From UBA946 sp031550725 (GTDB lineage: Bacteria > Bacillota > Clostridia > Oscillospirales > Ruminococcaceae): a stretch of 64,000 nucleotides of DNA. Position 1 is the first letter of the stretch. Each line of letters opens with the position of its first letter. The translations under genes were made by a program, and so were the position numbers. Below the pieces are notes generated by a model. The model was not told where the DNA came from and did no database searches. It was given only the letters and a program-made list of their open reading frames with translations. Of this stretch, positions 31,816 to 39,992 are shown piece by piece. The DNA lies in contig JAVBOH010000013.1 of the NCBI GenBank assembly GCA_031550725.1, forward strand, positions 1-64,000. The letters are read 5' to 3'.

Positions 31816-32403
31816 ATGAGTGTAAACACAATTAATCATTATGGTAGAGGTTTAGCTGAACAGCTTAGAGCAAAGGGGGACTTTATTAATTTAACTGGTC
31901 TTGAGCAATATATTCTAAATCGTGGGCATCAATTTTGCACAAAAGAAAAGTTAGTAGCAGGATATGACAGACAGGAGAAAAGCAACAAAAATATTTTGCT
32001 TTCAGAAAATGAATTTATCGAAGAAGCGACGTTGGATTTTGAATATGACATGGAGATTATTCAAACAATTTATAATAAACTTATTGAACTTTACAGCGAG
32101 AACATAATTGAAGCTTCTGAATTTTATCGATTTGCACGTTATAGATGGTGTTTTAATGATGTAAATTCTTTAATCGCTTATCAAATAGACAGGGATAAAT
32201 GGGAAGTTAATAACTGTAGCACCCTTATATCTAATTCGGAAGCCATAGCAAAAATCAATAATGAGTGGGGATTTGATGAAAGTCGCATAAGCATTATTGG
32301 CACTCCATATTACGATGCGTCAGATTGGCAATTCATACGCTTCGATTGTGCAGGTGTAAGTTGGTTGTGGTCTAATCAAGAGCTTAATCAGATTTATGAT
32401 TAA
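31816..32403 (+). CDS. Hypothetical protein
   Basis: A 195-residue soluble protein: SVNTINHYGRGLAEQLRAKG at the start, IEASEFYRFARYRWCFNDVN in the middle and IRFDCAGVSWLWSNQELNQI at the end. AAGGTGGAG is 8 bases before ATG 31816. I recognise no family. It is flanked on both sides by copies of the structured RNA, which may control it. Confidence 0.6.
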   Translation: MSVNTINHYGRGLAEQLRAKGDFINLTGLEQYILNRGHQFCTKEKLVAGYDRQEKSNKNILLSENEFIEEATLDFEYDMEIIQTIYNKLIELYSENIIEASEFYRFARYRWCFNDVNSLIAYQIDRDKWEVNNCSTLISNSEAIAKINNEWGFDESRISIIGTPYYDASDWQFIRFDCAGVSWLWSNQELNQIYD

Positions 32404-32405
32404 AC

Positions 32406-32485
32406 AGTCGTCAGAGCGACTTAAAACAGTCCGTTAAGCTCTGAGCGTTCCCACTTTCAATAGTGGGAGGTCGGAATAATCCGAA
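32406..32485 (+). ncRNA. Structured RNA element, copy 2
   Basis: AGTCG-TCAGAG-CGACT, then ACAGTCCGTTAAGCTCTGAG with the pairing partner GCTCTGA, then CCCACT-TTCAAT-AGTGGG and TCGGA-ATAA-TCCGA. The first 45 bases are identical to copy 1. It starts 2 bases after the previous stop codon. Confidence 0.75.
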
Positions 32486-32509
32486 GTAAAAAATAGTGAG
32501 GTTATTTAT

Positions 32510-32743
32510 ATGAATTTTGATTTACAAACGTTGTTGCAACCATTGATTAGCGTATATTCTGCTGCTAATATTGGTGCTGATGACGTGGAACGTGAGAGCT
32601 TAGCATATGGTTTGTTCCATGAATTTATTAATGAACTCGGTGAGCTTATTGGTGACACAGATTCAGCACAGGAGCTACTTGACGGAATGAGTTATTTATC
32701 TGAAGATGATGTTGAAAGTGTAAAAGCTTTTAGGACTTGGTGA
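32510..32743 (+). CDS. Small acidic protein, unknown
   Basis: A 77-residue protein: MNFDLQTLLQPLISVYSAAN then FHEFINELGELIGDTDSAQE. It is helical and strongly acidic, which could fit a DNA-mimic or a small adaptor, but nothing is specific. GTGAGG precedes the start. It is preceded by the second structured RNA. Confidence 0.55.
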   Translation: MNFDLQTLLQPLISVYSAANIGADDVERESLAYGLFHEFINELGELIGDTDSAQELLDGMSYLSEDDVESVKAFRTW

Positions 32744-32760
32744 TTAGAAAGGTGGAACAT

Positions 32761-32976
32761 ATGATTAAAGTAGGTTCAATGGTTGGTGAATACCAAATAA
32801 CCGATTTATACGGTTTGTACTGCATTGCCAAAAGCATGGTTTCATCGAATAAATATGTTGTGTGGAATATTGATTGTGATTATAATGGAGTAAATACTGG
32901 TAGATATTTTGACGATGAAGATTTAGCTTTAGAAAAATTTGTTTGTCTTGTGGTTGCAAAACATGATTTAATATAA
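32761..32976 (+). CDS. Small protein, unknown
   Basis: A 71-residue protein: MIKVGSMVGEYQITDLYGLY then CIAKSMVSSNKYVVWNIDCD, probably a small beta sheet domain. AAAGGTGG stands 7 bases before ATG 32761. It is the last gene of the rightward operon and is followed directly by a terminator. Confidence 0.6.
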   Translation: MIKVGSMVGEYQITDLYGLYCIAKSMVSSNKYVVWNIDCDYNGVNTGRYFDDEDLALEKFVCLVVAKHDLI

Positions 32977-33006
32977 AAACAGCACTCCGATTGGGGTGCT
33001 GTTTTA
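32976..33006. terminator. Bidirectional terminator between converging operons
   Basis: AAAACAGCAC and GTGCTGTTTT form the stem. It separates the rightward operon from the leftward secretion cluster. Confidence 0.82.
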
Positions 33007-33015
33007 TCATGGTAT

Positions 33016-33633
33016 TTAGTTATATTTAAACGTTTCTATTACTTCAAGCTTATCTTTATTTAATTCGGATAATCCTTTAACAGATTTATAGCTTATTTGC
33101 AAAGGCGAATATATTGGATAATCACCAATCAAATTACTAACTGTGTTATCATCAGCAATAAAGATATATTCACAAGCGTAATCAGCGTGTTCACTGTCTA
33201 TTTTCCATGTTGCATACGCAATTCTAAGTGTAGAGCCACTATTTATTTTTTCAACTGCTTCTGAGGATACTCCTAAAAATAATGGTTCACTAAAATCTTC
33301 ATCTTTTACAAAATAAACCACGAACCCCAAAAGAGTATTATCTTCAAGCACAGGAAAAAATACATTGTCATCAGGAAAGCAGTAACGTTGCTGTATCGTT
33401 AAACTATCAACTAACAAATCAAAAGCATAAACAGGATAGCATATATCTATGGTTTTATTGATGTCAATATTATCTTTCAATAATTCTGAAATCTCGTCAA
33501 TATTATTAGCAACTAAACCATCATAAACACTAATTGGTGTGTATGGTGAATATGGTTCAGTAGCAGTATTATTACAGCTTGTTGCAATAAATAATATCGA
33601 AACAATCATCAATATTTTAACCATAGACTTCAT
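33016..33633 (-). CDS. Lipoprotein, unknown
   Basis: A 205-residue protein with a lipoprotein signal: MKSMVKILMIVSILFIATSC, with Cys about residue 20. The mature part is acidic. VYDGLVANNIDEISELLKDN might be one alpha-helical repeat, and LLGFVVYFVKDEDFSEPLF is beta-like. It should be attached to the outer face of the cell membrane. It is 19 bases downstream of the cysteine peptidase gene and may be an immunity-like or accessory partner, which is only inference. Confidence 0.68.
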   Translation of the reverse strand: MKSMVKILMIVSILFIATSCNNTATEPYSPYTPISVYDGLVANNIDEISELLKDNIDINKTIDICYPVYAFDLLVDSLTIQQRYCFPDDNVFFPVLEDNTLLGFVVYFVKDEDFSEPLFLGVSSEAVEKINSGSTLRIAYATWKIDSEHADYACEYIFIADDNTVSNLIGDYPIYSPLQISYKSVKGLSELNKDKLEVIETFKYN

Positions 33634-33652
33634 AGAAATGCTCCTATTCTTT

Positions 33653-34279
33653 TTATACTAAATCACTGCGATACAAACTAGCAAGCCAATAATTAGTGCT
33701 TTTAGCAACTCTTTCAGTTGTTCCAGTTTGTGGATTCATAACATAATAGTATATAATATTCATATTGGCATCACGTTCATATCCATATATAACCATATTG
33801 TGGTATGTTGATGCTGACCCAGTAAAAATGCCAATAATAGGTTGATTATTAACTAAATGGTTTATAACTTGGCTATCGGTTAATGCACTATTTTTATATG
33901 TTGTACCCAAATAATAATTTGTAATAACACTGGCTGCTGATGTAGGAGCAGCATCTCCAACTGATAGTTTTAAACTACAAAGCCTATTAGTTTGTGCATA
34001 AATGTCTGACAAAGTAATTCCTGCTGTAGAATTATTCCACTTTATAACAGATAATATACAACTAGCCCAACAACTATTACCGACTTGAGTTTCTGCATAA
34101 TAGGAGTAATTACCAATTGTGTATGTAACGTTCGCAGCTACACTTGCACTTAAAGTAGTAATTTCTGATTGTGAATTAAGATTTTGTTCTACAGTAGCTG
34201 CTGACATAGGTATACAAAGAGCAGAAGCTGTAGACATGATTGCTAATAAAGTAGCTAACGCTTTTTTAGTCTTTTTCAT
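33653..34279 (-). CDS. Secreted papain-like cysteine peptidase (C39/AvrRpt2-like)
   Basis: A 208-residue protein. The signal peptide is MKKTKKALATLLAIMSTASA plus LCIPMSA. The catalytic Cys is in ETQVGNSCWASCILSVIKW (about residue 70), His in ASTYHNMVIYGYERD (about 159) and Asn in YYYVMNPQTG, the order of papain-like C39/C70 peptidases. It is probably exported and cuts outside the cell. The start has GAGG in a hairpin with upstream CCTC (see 34280-34396). It shares its signal sequence and upstream region with the gene at 35374. Confidence 0.78.
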   Translation of the reverse strand: MKKTKKALATLLAIMSTASALCIPMSAATVEQNLNSQSEITTLSASVAANVTYTIGNYSYYAETQVGNSCWASCILSVIKWNNSTAGITLSDIYAQTNRLCSLKLSVGDAAPTSAASVITNYYLGTTYKNSALTDSQVINHLVNNQPIIGIFTGSASTYHNMVIYGYERDANMNIIYYYVMNPQTGTTERVAKSTNYWLASLYRSDLV

Positions 34280-34396
34280 AATATTTCCTCATTTCTTCAT
34301 GAGGAGAATATCTGTTATGTAAATATTTAATGTATTAATTCATGTATTTAAAGTCCGTCATAATTTATATCAATTAAGAGAATTCGGATATTCTCC
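34280..34396 (-). repeat. Repeated upstream region with ribosome-site hairpin, copy 1
   Basis: Read leftward: hairpin GAGAAT-ATCCG-AATTCTC, then TTAATTGATATAAATTATGA, a variable part, and ACATAACAGATATTCTCCTC with ATGAAGAAATGAGGAAATAT before the start codon. CTCCTCAT pairs with ATGAGGA, covering the ribosome binding site. The same sequence precedes the gene at 35374. Confidence 0.72.
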
Positions 34397-34400
34397 AATT

Positions 34401-34901
34401 CTAATTATTCGTTTCATTTGCAATAAAAACAAAATTTCCACTGTATGCAACAAAATTACTTTCATCGATATAATCAAATGTTGTACTAGAAGATAATTTA
34501 CCATTTGAATCAAATGCAGGATTATATGCAATAAAAGTTTTTTCTAGTCCATGAGCAGTATGAATGATATAATTCACTGGTAATTCCCATTCACCTGATA
34601 CAAGTACATACCATTCATCGAATGTGTAAGCTTTATGGATATTAACTTCAAATTTATATAATTCCTTATACTGCTCTTTTGTGCCATATAGTTTTAATGT
34701 GTTCTCATTAATCTCAAAATAGCATTTTGATGTATCACCATTAAGGTAGAATAAACCATAATTAATTGATGGTTCTGTAAATGATGTATCGGTTATTTCA
34801 TCGGCTTTAATTGATTGGTTTACATTTATTCCGATTAATATTATCACAATTACCGTAATTAATGCACCAACACTAATTAATACTTTTTTACTTCTAGTCA
34901 T
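34401..34901 (-). CDS. Membrane-anchored extracytoplasmic protein
   Basis: A 166-residue protein. One N-terminal membrane span (VLISVGALITVIVIILIGIN) leaves about 130 residues outside. The outer part, SINYGLFYLNGDTSKCYFEI then EWYVLVSGEWELPVNYIIHT, is beta-rich. No family is recognised. It lies between two secreted-protein genes and shares their orientation. Confidence 0.6.
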   Translation of the reverse strand: MTRSKKVLISVGALITVIVIILIGINVNQSIKADEITDTSFTEPSINYGLFYLNGDTSKCYFEINENTLKLYGTKEQYKELYKFEVNIHKAYTFDEWYVLVSGEWELPVNYIIHTAHGLEKTFIAYNPAFDSNGKLSSSTTFDYIDESNFVAYSGNFVFIANETNN

Positions 34902-34921
34902 TTACATAACCTCTTTCAATT

Positions 34922-35374
34922 TTATTTCGTATATGTAATTCCTGCAACAGTTATTGACCCATTGCTATAATCACCAAAGATTAAAAGACTACCACTTCCT
35001 ATGTTTGCTACTCCACCACTCTCATATGTCCATTGACCACTACTAAGAGTAAATGAAGAATTTCCATCTTCAGTGGATTTTGTAGCAATAGAAAATGCTG
35101 ATGCCCAACCACTAACTCTTGTATAAGAACTGCAATTAACTTTATATAACAAGCAAGTATCTTCTGTTACTTGAATAAAACTATTTCCCGATGGACTGTA
35201 ATATGTTCCTCTATGTATTGGGTTTGTCTTTTCAGTTGCACTCACAATAGCGTTCGAACTTGTGGGCGTTGTTTGTATAATTTCATCAGCAGAAGCCATC
35301 ATAGGAACGCAAAGAGCAGAAGCAGTAGTCATTACTGCCAATAAAGTAGCCAACGCTTTTTTAGTTTTTCTCAT
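34922..35374 (-). CDS. Secreted protein, unknown
   Basis: A 150-residue protein. The signal peptide MRKTKKALATLLAVMTTASA plus LCVPM is almost the same as that of the peptidase at 34279. The mature part is short and beta-rich (SSGQWTYESGGVANIGSGSL). It has the repeated upstream region with the ribosome-site hairpin, so both are probably controlled together. Its function is unknown. Confidence 0.65.
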   Translation of the reverse strand: MRKTKKALATLLAVMTTASALCVPMMASADEIIQTTPTSSNAIVSATEKTNPIHRGTYYSPSGNSFIQVTEDTCLLYKVNCSSYTRVSGWASAFSIATKSTEDGNSSFTLSSGQWTYESGGVANIGSGSLLIFGDYSNGSITVAGITYTK

Positions 35375-35497
35375 AATATTTCCTCATTTCTTTAATGAGG
35401 AGAATATCTGTTATGTCATTAGTTTGTGTATCATTTATTGAATTTAATATACATCATAATTTATATCAATTAAGAGAATTCGGATATTCTCCAATTT
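35375..35497 (-). repeat. Repeated upstream region with ribosome-site hairpin, copy 2
   Basis: Same order and nearly the same sequence as 34280-34396: GGAGAATATCCGAATTCTCT, TTAATTGATATAAATTATGA, and ATAACAGATATTCTCCTCAT facing AATGAGGAAATATT. The middle about 40 bases differ, so the ends are conserved by selection or recent copying. Confidence 0.72.
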
Positions 35498-35502
35498 TTA
35501 TT

Positions 35503-36261
35503 TCATTTCCATTCATTAAAATTATTTAACTTCCAACCATTTGTATAGTATAACGAATATGTAAATTCATTTTCCCATGTAACATTTGAATCGTCTATAT
35601 CTACATATTTAGCTATTCCTTTGATAGTTACTAAATCATTTGTTTGTTCAATAATATCAAAACTAATACTATCAAAACAGTTATTATAAATATAATCACC
35701 ATATGGATAATAGCATAATTCACCACTTACTTCAATGTATGTATTTCTCTGTAAAAGAGTATTGAACACATAATCTTCTGTAAATGTATCAAGTAAATAA
35801 TCAACAAAACTGTCATAGGATATGCCTGTTTTTATAAACTCAGATTGAGATTCAAATTCCCATTCACCATTTGATACAGAAGTGATAATTGTTCCTTTAT
35901 TCTCAAATGAATTTGGAGAAACGTTCAAAAACAAGGTATAGTATATATAACTTGCACTGTCCATTTTGTTTATCAGTTCATCATTATCAAATAAGTAATG
36001 ACAATTTTCAAGAGGTTCAACAATGTTTGGCACATAATCAATAAAACTTTCATTTGTTACAACTGCTATGTCTAAACTTGTGGTGGTGGTTGTATTAATA
36101 TCGCTACATTCTATGTTCGGCTCAGTATAAATTTCTGTAGCACTTTCAATTATATTATCATTAGAAATAGCTTCTGTGATTACTACATCGTTATTATTTG
36201 AACACGATGACAGCATAAGTATAGCTGATAAATAAAAAATTGTAATTGATTTTGACTTCAT
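35503..36261 (-). CDS. Lipoprotein, unknown
   Basis: A 252-residue protein. The lipoprotein signal is MKSKSITIFYLSAILMLSSC, with Cys at residue 20. The mature part begins Asn/Thr-rich and later has the beta-rich DYIYNNCFDSISFDIIEQTN. ATG 36261 follows AGAGAGG; the frame extends further upstream but lacks a site there. It follows the PPC-peptidase gene after 23 bases and may be cotranscribed. Confidence 0.65.
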   Translation of the reverse strand: MKSKSITIFYLSAILMLSSCSNNNDVVITEAISNDNIIESATEIYTEPNIECSDINTTTTTSLDIAVVTNESFIDYVPNIVEPLENCHYLFDNDELINKMDSASYIYYTLFLNVSPNSFENKGTIITSVSNGEWEFESQSEFIKTGISYDSFVDYLLDTFTEDYVFNTLLQRNTYIEVSGELCYYPYGDYIYNNCFDSISFDIIEQTNDLVTIKGIAKYVDIDDSNVTWENEFTYSLYYTNGWKLNNFNEWK

Positions 36262-36284
36262 TGTATAAACCTCTCTTATTAAAA

Positions 36285-37394
36285 TTAACCTATTGTAATA
36301 ACTCTTTGTAAATCTGTTTTTGCATATCTTGTACTTGTATATGAACTTGCCCATGTTTTCCCATATCCTGCAGTAGTGCTAGTACCAACATCGTAGATTA
36401 CGAATCCATCAGTATTTGAAGCTGGTACAAAAACAACAAAATGTGGACCATATGTTGAGTTTTGGAACTTAACAATTACACCTTGTGGATTTGCTGCTAA
36501 TTTTTTTGTTATGTCACTCCATGTCGATGTAGTAACGTCTGAGGTTATAGTTTTGCCAAAAGCACCAACCAAATTAGTCCAGTTATTTATTGCAATTATG
36601 TTTGAAGAAGTTTGATAATTGAATCCTGATGTAGTTGTTGTAGGAGCTGATGTAACTCCTATATTAGCCATGCCAACTGTGAATGGGTCAGCAGTAGCAT
36701 ATCCATTAAATCCTGTTCTAAAATCTACAATTCTGTTAGTAGTTTTTGCTCCTAAATTATGTAGAACCATAGCAACACTTGCAATTGCACAACCTTGATA
36801 CATTTGGTCTGATTTAGAAGCATTTATCATGAATGGTGTTGAAGTAGAACCGTTATAAAACAACTTATCTAAGTTATAAGTATTCCAACGTTCATAACTG
36901 CTTGATACTGCATCTATTTGAGGAAACCATGCTGCGTTAGTTGCATATGGGTATGAAGCATAAAGCTTATATGTACCTCCATAAGCTGTTGTAGCAGCAG
37001 GATATACCTTAATAAAATAAGTAGTACTTGCACTCGCATAAAAAGTTAAACTTTCACCATATCCAACCCCATATGAAGCTGCTGTATATAGTACATTTCC
37101 TGCTGTATTGCATATTTGAAAATTATAATTTGCACCTGATGGGACACCTAATTGAATATCAACATAACCTGATGTTGGAGCAAAGTATGCAACATAATCT
37201 ACGTCAGTGCTGCTTGAAATAGTACCTTGAAAAACAGAATTACAACTCACCGAATTTGCTGATGTAATAGTGTTGTTGCTTTCTTTTTCAGAAACTAATG
37301 AAGTATTAGCAGCAGAAGCTACCACAGTACCAACTGTACTTAATGACATAATTCCTGCCATTGTTGCAACAATAAATCTTTTTGACTTTTTCAT
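36285..37394 (-). CDS. Secreted PPC-domain cysteine peptidase (C39-like)
   Basis: A 369-residue protein. The signal peptide is MKKSKRFIVATMAGIMSLST plus VGTVVASAA. Residues about 38-150 look like a bacterial pre-peptidase C-terminal (PPC) domain: ESNNTITSANSVSCNSVFQG and STDVDYVAYFAPTSGYVDI. Then a C39-like domain: MYQGCAIASVAMVLHNLGAK (Cys near 202), STYGPHFVVFVPASNTDGFV (His near 317) and YDVG. It is probably secreted and proteolytic. The start region has CTCCTCGTTAATGAAATGAG, again a ribosome-site hairpin. Confidence 0.78.
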   Translation of the reverse strand: MKKSKRFIVATMAGIMSLSTVGTVVASAANTSLVSEKESNNTITSANSVSCNSVFQGTISSSTDVDYVAYFAPTSGYVDIQLGVPSGANYNFQICNTAGNVLYTAASYGVGYGESLTFYASASTTYFIKVYPAATTAYGGTYKLYASYPYATNAAWFPQIDAVSSSYERWNTYNLDKLFYNGSTSTPFMINASKSDQMYQGCAIASVAMVLHNLGAKTTNRIVDFRTGFNGYATADPFTVGMANIGVTSAPTTTTSGFNYQTSSNIIAINNWTNLVGAFGKTITSDVTTSTWSDITKKLAANPQGVIVKFQNSTYGPHFVVFVPASNTDGFVIYDVGTSTTAGYGKTWASSYTSTRYAKTDLQRVITIG

Positions 37395-37626
37395 AATTAA
37401 TCCTCATTTCATTAACGAGGAGAAAACGCTGTCTAAATCAAATGTCAAATCAATTGTTAAGTCTAAGCTATATCAAAAAACGAATTACTTACGGAGTTTT
37501 TGTTTCTCCAAATTCATTTATTCTTATATTTGTTTAAATCCTACGCTCAAAACTCATGAGCCAAAATCAAAAATCAATGTTATCACCCTCTTTCAAAAAG
37601 TGTCAGAATGACACTCTTGCAATTTT
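37395..37626. promoter_or_regulatory. Upstream region of the PPC-peptidase gene
   Basis: The first 30 bases (37400-37430, minus strand) hold the hairpin CCTCGTT/AATGAGG over the Shine-Dalgarno. TTGACA occurs at about 37442-37447 (minus). Further up lies the GTGTCA palindrome copy at 37600. No gene is seen. Confidence 0.5.
37600..37614. repeat. GTGTCA-type palindrome, copy 4
   Basis: GTGTCAGAATGACAC stands just past the stop of the gene at 37627 (minus strand). Confidence 0.72.
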
Positions 37627-38082
37627 TCATGAAATATAAAGACTATTAGAGGTATTTGAAATTGATTCACTACTGCCAAAAAGACCAGTTTCTTTGGCAT
37701 AGTGAGTGCAAATTATTCTGTAATAATAACCACTTGTAACAGTAGCAATTTGTGTATTGTTAGTTGCATATTTAGTTGAGTTTTCTGACAGCAAATCAGA
37801 TATAGTAAGGTAATCAGACCAACTGCTATTATTACTACTTCTTTGAATTACAACATTTTTTAAACCAACCGATTTCATCGAAGTATTACATGTAGTTTTG
37901 GCAGTTAAATAAAGAGCGTTTCCACTACCTGATATACTAACAGAATATCCTAGTATTATACCTGTCGAATAAACAATTACATTTGAAGATTGCTTTATTT
38001 CTGTAGCAGCACTTGCAGTTATATTTGTACTTGGTATTATGCAAACTACAGTTAAAATAGGGATAAATAAGTTTTTAATCAT
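37627..38082 (-). CDS. Secreted protein, unknown
   Basis: A 151-residue protein with a signal peptide (MIKNLFIPILTVVCIIPSTN plus ITASAA). The mature part is beta-rich, NALYLTAKTTCNTSMKSVGL then KNVVIQRSSNNSSWSDYLTI, recalling fibronectin-III-like or DUF6147-type small exported domains. It directly follows the anti-sigma gene (21 bases) and may be in its operon. Its function is unknown. Confidence 0.62.
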   Translation of the reverse strand: MIKNLFIPILTVVCIIPSTNITASAATEIKQSSNVIVYSTGIILGYSVSISGSGNALYLTAKTTCNTSMKSVGLKNVVIQRSSNNSSWSDYLTISDLLSENSTKYATNNTQIATVTSGYYYRIICTHYAKETGLFGSSESISNTSNSLYIS

Positions 38083-38103
38083 TATGTCACCACTTTCTAA
38101 GTT

Positions 38104-38910
38104 TTATCGAATTGATTCAATAATTATGTCGCATTCAGAATAATCAACATTTTGTGTAAAAATAGTTACATAGTAGTTATCTGAACGGTAAATCACTATC
38201 ATTTGATTATCTTCTTTTGAAACAATAGCCTTAATATCGTTTATATCTATTTCAGTGATATTGTGTTTATCACTTGGAATTCCAACTGAACCATCTAAAT
38301 AACTGTCAATCGTTAATGTTATAAATTTCTTTTCATTTTCAAATCTAAAGAATAAATATTTATATTCATTAACAATGTCTGTTTCATTTTCAACTAAAAT
38401 AAAGTCATCGGGAATATAATATGGTACTTCTGCTGAAATACCCATTTCCTCACACTTTGCAACAATTCCATAAGGGTCAGCATCAGATGTAGGAATAATG
38501 ATTTCTTCTTTCTTCTCGCCAAAATCAATATTAACTCCACCTTTTGTGAATTCCACAATTAACGTGAATATATTCATGTTCCACGCTGAAACTGAAATAG
38601 TATTGATGGTTAGCATGACTGCTAGGACACAGCATAATGCTATCACAGGACGAAGATTACGAACCTTGAAGCTCTTTTGGTCATCTTCCGATATTTTAGC
38701 ATATAATTCACTTTTGCTCTGCTCGATTAAAACGGAATTGTCTTTATGTTCAAGCTTGTCCAAAAGAGATATAAGCTTATCAATCTTTTCTAAATCCCTT
38801 TTTTTGATTGACTTTGATAATTCTAAATCAAGTTCAGATTTTATTTTAGTAGCTGTTTCTTTTCTAAACGCATTATCATTTACAGCAGCATTAAATTCTT
38901 GGTCTGTCAT
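38104..38910 (-). CDS. Anti-sigma factor-like membrane protein (DUF4367-like)
   Basis: A 268-residue protein. Residues 1-83 are cytoplasmic and helical (SKSIKKRDLEKIDKLISLLD). One membrane span lies at about 87-108 (PVIALCCVLAVMLTINTISV). The outer part is beta-rich and like DUF4367 (EVPYYIPDDFILVENETDIV). An N-terminal helical domain, one span and an outer sensor is the usual plan of regulators of ECF sigma factors. It is 122 bases downstream of the sigma gene, same strand. Confidence 0.7.
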   Translation of the reverse strand: MTDQEFNAAVNDNAFRKETATKIKSELDLELSKSIKKRDLEKIDKLISLLDKLEHKDNSVLIEQSKSELYAKISEDDQKSFKVRNLRPVIALCCVLAVMLTINTISVSAWNMNIFTLIVEFTKGGVNIDFGEKKEEIIIPTSDADPYGIVAKCEEMGISAEVPYYIPDDFILVENETDIVNEYKYLFFRFENEKKFITLTIDSYLDGSVGIPSDKHNITEIDINDIKAIVSKEDNQMIVIYRSDNYYVTIFTQNVDYSECDIIIESIR

Positions 38911-39032
38911 GATATTTTTTTCCTCTCTATAATATAAATGTCGGTTTTGAACCTGTTTGTTACCGAATTTTTTATAATTTCCTAAAGTTTGTAATAAATC
39001 ACAAATTGCTATAGCAAATTATATTAATTATG

Positions 39033-39476
39033 CTATAACAATTTTAGTTTTTCTCTAATTTTATGCACTCTTTTTCGTACAGCACCCGATGAAATATTCA
39101 AATACTTCTCAGGTTTTCTATCCATATAGTAATCTTTTAATAGCTTAATTTCATCATCAGTTAATACAGAAATTATATCACGAGTTTCAATATCTGCATG
39201 AACATCTTCATCAGAAGCGATATTGCTTATATCAATATCTTCAATGCTTACAGCAGTGTTATTCTTATTCTTTCTCCAGTATTCCTTTATCTTCAAATCA
39301 GCAGTTCTATATAGCCATAATTTTATGTTTTCTGATATTTTGATTTTCTTCATGCTTTTATGTAATGTCAAAAATACCTCTTGAGTGCAGTCCTTAGCAC
39401 CCTCATCATCATTAAGACGATATTTACAATATCTGAATATCTCATTATAATATTTATCAACTAATTCATTGAACAA
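39033..39476 (-). CDS. ECF-type RNA polymerase sigma factor
   Basis: A 147-residue protein. Region 2 is MFNELVDKYYNEIFRYCKYR then DDEGAKDCTQEVFLTLHKSM. Region 4 is short: VLTDDEIKLLKDYYMDRKPE then YLNISSGAVRKRVHKIREKL. TTG 39476 is the start, with AGGTGAT 7 bases upstream. The gene has a normal promoter (39499-39528), so it may be activated by release from its membrane partner at 38104. The likely targets are the exported-protein genes at 33-38 kb. Confidence 0.85.
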   Translation of the reverse strand: MFNELVDKYYNEIFRYCKYRLNDDEGAKDCTQEVFLTLHKSMKKIKISENIKLWLYRTADLKIKEYWRKNKNNTAVSIEDIDISNIASDEDVHADIETRDIISVLTDDEIKLLKDYYMDRKPEKYLNISSGAVRKRVHKIREKLKLL

Positions 39477-39498
39477 ATTTCATCACCTCACAAAATTA

Positions 39499-39528
39499 AT
39501 TATAGCATATTTTTACCCATTTTAGCAA
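39499..39528 (-). promoter_or_regulatory. Promoter of the ECF sigma gene
   Basis: TTGCTA and TATAAT lie 18 bases apart on the minus strand, 23 bases before the start codon. Confidence 0.6.
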
Positions 39529-39540
39529 TACAGACAAAAA

Positions 39541-39805
39541 AATAAAACGGCTCTCATGTCGAGAACCGTTTTATCAATATTAAATTTAAAGAAACAATTT
39601 TGCTCTCAAGGAGAGTAAGTAATACTAAAACCACATTAAGAAAGTTACCAACGCTTCTACCCCCATGAAACGTGACAGTTTTGTAAGATAGTTATCGTAA
39701 AGTAACTAATAATAATGAAATTGACTATTAACCTATCAGGCAAATTCACACAATTAGTTGTGTTCTGTTCTTTATAAGTATATCACAAATGTCATAAAAT
39801 GTCAA
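39541..39805 (-). ncRNA. Possible small RNA unit 1
   Basis: TTGACA (39800-39805) - 17 - TATACT (39777-39782) opens a leftward unit closed by the terminator AAAACGG-TCTC...GAGA-CCGTTTTAT (39543-39573). The 200-base product has no convincing gene; the longest start (ATGGGGGTAGAAGCG) gives only 13 residues. It contains several small hairpins. Confidence 0.55.
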
Positions 39806-39832
39806 TAGGTCAGTAGAAATAATTTAATAATA

Positions 39833-39990
39833 AAAAACGACTCTCATATGAGAATCGTTTTAATAATATTAATTTTGCCAAAGTAAAAAATAGAAAGAAG
39901 CCGAACTATATTAAATTATAATAAGGAATAAAACATATGGAACATATGTACTATAAGAAGTATAGCACACGATTTATAATTTGTCAATAG
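39833..39990 (-). ncRNA. Possible small RNA unit 2
   Basis: TTGACA (39982-39987) - 17 - TATACT (39959-39964) and the terminator AAAACGA-TCTC...GAGA-TCGTTTTTTA (39833-39862) make a unit of about 120 bases. Promoter core and terminator are close copies of unit 1, while the middle differs. No gene is seen. Confidence 0.55.
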
Positions 39991-39992
39991 TT

